A model generated the notes under the pieces. The model saw only the letters and a program-made list of their open reading frames with translations. It was not told the origin of the DNA and ran no database searches. This document shows positions 61,889 to 64,000 of a stretch of DNA of 64,000 bases, piece by piece; position 1 is the stretch's first letter; every line of letters starts with the position of its first letter. Where the stretch lies: NCBI RefSeq assembly GCF_002243345.2, contig NZ_CP022655.2:1142001-1206000 (forward strand). The letters run 5' to 3'. The DNA comes from Paenibacillus sp. RUD330 (GTDB taxonomy: Bacteria; Bacillota; Bacilli; Paenibacillales; Paenibacillaceae). Both the position numbers and the translations under genes were made by a program.

Positions 61889-63526
61889 ATGAAACGAACG
61901 ACAATGCTTCTCTCGGTCTCTCTGGCCATGGCCGTGCTCACGACGGCCTGCTCCGGCGGGAACGGAACCAGCAATTCCGCAGCCGGCAACGGCGGAGCGG
62001 CCGACACCGCGGCTTCGAACGAGGGGAGCGGCGCGAAGGAAGCCTCCAAGGAGCCGTACAAGATCAAGATGGCGCTCATGGCCGGTCCCAAAACCCCGGA
62101 TTCCTGGGCGGAGAAGGCTCTGGAGGAAGAGCTCGCGAAAAGCATGGGGCGGCCGGTCGACGTGCAGCCGGTCTTCCTGCCGGACTGGTCCGAGCTGAAC
62201 ACGAAGATCAACCTGCTCATGAGCGCCAAGGACACCCGTCCCGGCATCCTGTGGACGGGCGACACGAAGGAATATGCGAAATGGGTCGATGCGGGCATCG
62301 CGCAGGACGTGACTCCTTCCCTGCAGAAATACGGCAAGCAAATTCTGGATTACTACCGCAAGGACACGCTGTTCTACCACTGGGACAAGAGCGGCAAGAT
62401 CTTCCGCATTCCCGGCGACGTGCCGGAGGCGAGCTACATGACGACGATTCTGCGCAAGGACTGGCTCGACAAGCTGGGGCTGCAGGTGCCGACGACGCTG
62501 GACGAATATGTCGAGGTCATCCGGGCATTCGCGAACGGCGATCCCGACGGCAACGGCAAGAAGGATACGTACGGCATCTCCGGCGACAACTACTACCGGT
62601 CGCTGGCTCCTTTCTTCTACGCGTACGGTCTCGACGTCGAGAACTTCGTCAAGCAGCCGGACGGCTCCATCCGGTTCGGGGCGCTGGATCCGAAGGTCAA
62701 GGATGTGCTGGGGCTGCTCAACAAGCTGTACAAGGAAGGCGTCATGGATCCGCGCATGACGACGAGCGCCAACAACGACGACAACAAGGTCAACGACATC
62801 TACGCCTCCGGCAAGGTCGGCTCGTTCTACCGCTGGGTCGACTACTTCAACCCGGGCAACTCCGTCAACATGAGCTTCAAGAAGCTCAATCCGACGGGCG
62901 AATACATCTCCGTCCCTCCGATGAAAGGTCCGGACGGCTTCAGCTCCGACCTGCCCGATCCCGGCATCGGCTGGTGCTATCTGGTCGTGACGGACGCGAC
63001 GGACGTGGACAGCGCCGTCCAGGTGCTGAACACGATGGCGACGCCGGAAGTGTTCAAGAAGATCACCTTCGGCAACGAAGGCGAGCAGTACAAGATGGAG
63101 AGCGGCATCTTCACGCCGACGATCCAGCCGGAGGAAGGAAGCAAGCTCGGACTCGGCAACTTCGGCTGGTATATCCAGCGCAAGGACGCGGCGAACATCA
63201 AGAACACGCCGGAGGTGACCAAGATGTTCGAGGACAAGATCGCCACCTCCCAGCCGATGCGCGACAAGATCGTCGTCTTCAAGGCAATCGAGCGTCCGGA
63301 GTGGGACCGCTACTCGGCTGACATCAAGAAGGTGCGCGACGAGCTGTTCTGGGGCATCATCACCGGCAAGACGCCGCTGGATGCCTTCGACAAGTGGCCG
63401 GCCCAGTACGAGAAGCTAGGCGGCAAGAAGGTCGACGAGGAAGCGGCGGGAATGTTCGACAAGGAGCAGGCCGAGCGCGTCGAGTACGACAAATGGTATG
63501 AAGAGAACATCACGCCGTATAAATAA
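61889..63526 (+). CDS. Carbohydrate ABC transporter substrate-binding lipoprotein (LplA-like)
   Basis: Large binding lipoprotein of 545 residues, family 1, of the LplA/YtcQ type common in Paenibacillus for oligosaccharides. The signal peptide ends in VLTTACSGG (lipobox Cys at about 23), then an Asn/Gly/Ala linker. The binding fold shows RPGILWTGDTKEYAKWVDAGI, DVPEASYMTTILRKDWLDKLG, FANGDPDGNGKKDTYGI (a calcium-loop-like D-x-D-x-N-x-K-D pattern) and a long C-terminal helical part. The ATG follows GGGGGAAAAAGGC. The permease gene begins 24 bases later. The exact sugar is unknown. Confidence 0.85.
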   Translation: MKRTTMLLSVSLAMAVLTTACSGGNGTSNSAAGNGGAADTAASNEGSGAKEASKEPYKIKMALMAGPKTPDSWAEKALEEELAKSMGRPVDVQPVFLPDWSELNTKINLLMSAKDTRPGILWTGDTKEYAKWVDAGIAQDVTPSLQKYGKQILDYYRKDTLFYHWDKSGKIFRIPGDVPEASYMTTILRKDWLDKLGLQVPTTLDEYVEVIRAFANGDPDGNGKKDTYGISGDNYYRSLAPFFYAYGLDVENFVKQPDGSIRFGALDPKVKDVLGLLNKLYKEGVMDPRMTTSANNDDNKVNDIYASGKVGSFYRWVDYFNPGNSVNMSFKKLNPTGEYISVPPMKGPDGFSSDLPDPGIGWCYLVVTDATDVDSAVQVLNTMATPEVFKKITFGNEGEQYKMESGIFTPTIQPEEGSKLGLGNFGWYIQRKDAANIKNTPEVTKMFEDKIATSQPMRDKIVVFKAIERPEWDRYSADIKKVRDELFWGIITGKTPLDAFDKWPAQYEKLGGKKVDEEAAGMFDKEQAERVEYDKWYEENITPYK

Positions 63527-63550
63527 CCCGCACGGAAGGAGGAGCGCCTC

Positions 63551-64000
63551 ATGGCTGTTACGAAACCGGCCGTCTTGGCCGGCGAGCGGACGCGGGCGGC
63601 CCGCGGCTCGCTGCTGAAGGATATCGCGCGGGACCGCTATCTGTACCTGCTGCTGCTGCCGGGCCTGCTGCTGGTGCTGGTGTTCAAGTACATGCCCATG
63701 TACGGCGTCGTCATCGCGTTCCAGGAGTACAACATCTACAAAGGCATCTCCGGCAGCGAATGGGTCGGCTTCGACCAGTTCACCCGCCTGTTCCATTCCC
63801 CGGACTTCGGGGAGATCCTGGGCAACACGATCGTCATCAGCCTCTACAAGCTGGCCGCTTCCTTCACGCTGCCGATCGTGCTGGCGCTGCTGCTGAACGA
63901 GCTGCGGAGCAAGCTGTTCAAGCGCTTCGCCCAATCGGTCGTCTATTTGCCGCATTTCATCTCCTGGGTCATTTTCTCGGGCATCCTCATCACGTTCCTC
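63551..64000 (+). CDS. Sugar ABC transporter permease (LplB-like), truncated by the window end
   Basis: Partial permease, 150 residues visible. A basic N terminus is followed by a helix (YLYLLLLPGLLLVLVFKYMPMYG) and the LplB-family segment VIAFQEYNIYKGISGSEWVGFDQFTRLF, then further helices. The EAA loop is expected beyond the window. It is co-transcribed with the binding protein. The ATG follows GGAAGGAGGAGCGCC. Confidence 0.85.
   Translation, partial: MAVTKPAVLAGERTRAARGSLLKDIARDRYLYLLLLPGLLLVLVFKYMPMYGVVIAFQEYNIYKGISGSEWVGFDQFTRLFHSPDFGEILGNTIVISLYKLAASFTLPIVLALLLNELRSKLFKRFAQSVVYLPHFISWVIFSGILITFL

Overview
The window looks like chromosomal DNA of a GC-rich, spore-forming, flagellated member of the Bacillota, most likely Paenibacillaceae (Paenibacillus, Cohnella or a relative). 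Support: an SLH-domain surface protein, a YhcN/YlaJ sporulation lipoprotein, a glnQHMP operon in Bacillus order, a Bacillus-type ctaCDEFG caa3 oxidase operon, a Btr-type AraC/siderophore regulator, the start of an LplA/LplB-type sugar ABC system, strong AGGAGG-type ribosome binding sites and frequent TTG/GTG starts. I see no rRNA, tRNA, CRISPR array, prophage or intact insertion sequence. The genus assignment is inference.

Layout. 0-12.6 kb: single-gene units (thioesterase, HAD phosphatase, MFS exporter, FAD oxidoreductase, a short UvrC-like nuclease, SDR, alpha/beta hydrolase, GNAT, zinc alcohol dehydrogenase, TVP38 membrane protein, TrkA-C membrane protein, DUF4385, thioredoxin-like), separated by strong hairpin terminators and several small decayed tandem repeats. 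12.7-15.9 kb: glutamine-type ABC operon. 15.9-23 kb: TauE/SafE exporter, esterase, NlpC/P60 hydrolase, a three-gene ABC-2 exporter, DUF421 protein and YhcN lipoprotein. 23.2-29 kb: cytochrome caa3 oxidase operon with ctaG and a DUF420 gene, followed by a PfkB sugar kinase and a convergent indolepyruvate-type decarboxylase. 31.9-36.5 kb: a GntR/YtrA-controlled operon with two ABC ATPases and two permeases, with a perfect dyad over its promoter.

36.6-49.3 kb is the most distinctive part. It holds an SLH protein with eight nearly identical 207-bp repeats, a Cache-GGDEF protein, an AraC/siderophore-sensor fusion with a Fur-box-controlled binding protein, and a five-gene cluster: chemoreceptor, possible small ORF, thiamine-diphosphate enzyme, STAS-like protein and an atypical KAS III homologue. 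A sigma-D-like promoter precedes the cluster, and a second sigma-D-like sequence precedes the SLH gene. 49.3-51.9 kb is a low-density stretch of small or decayed genes, including a thioredoxin-like protein without its CxxC half and a 50-residue membrane protein. 52-58.9 kb: VanX-type dipeptidase, then an AfuABC/FbpABC-like ABC operon carrying its own metallophosphoesterase and a LysR regulator, suggesting uptake of a phosphorylated organic compound. 58.9-64 kb: a secreted CYTH-like protein, DUF202 protein, acetyl-xylan-esterase-type hydrolase, and a sugar ABC binding protein whose permease gene runs off the window.
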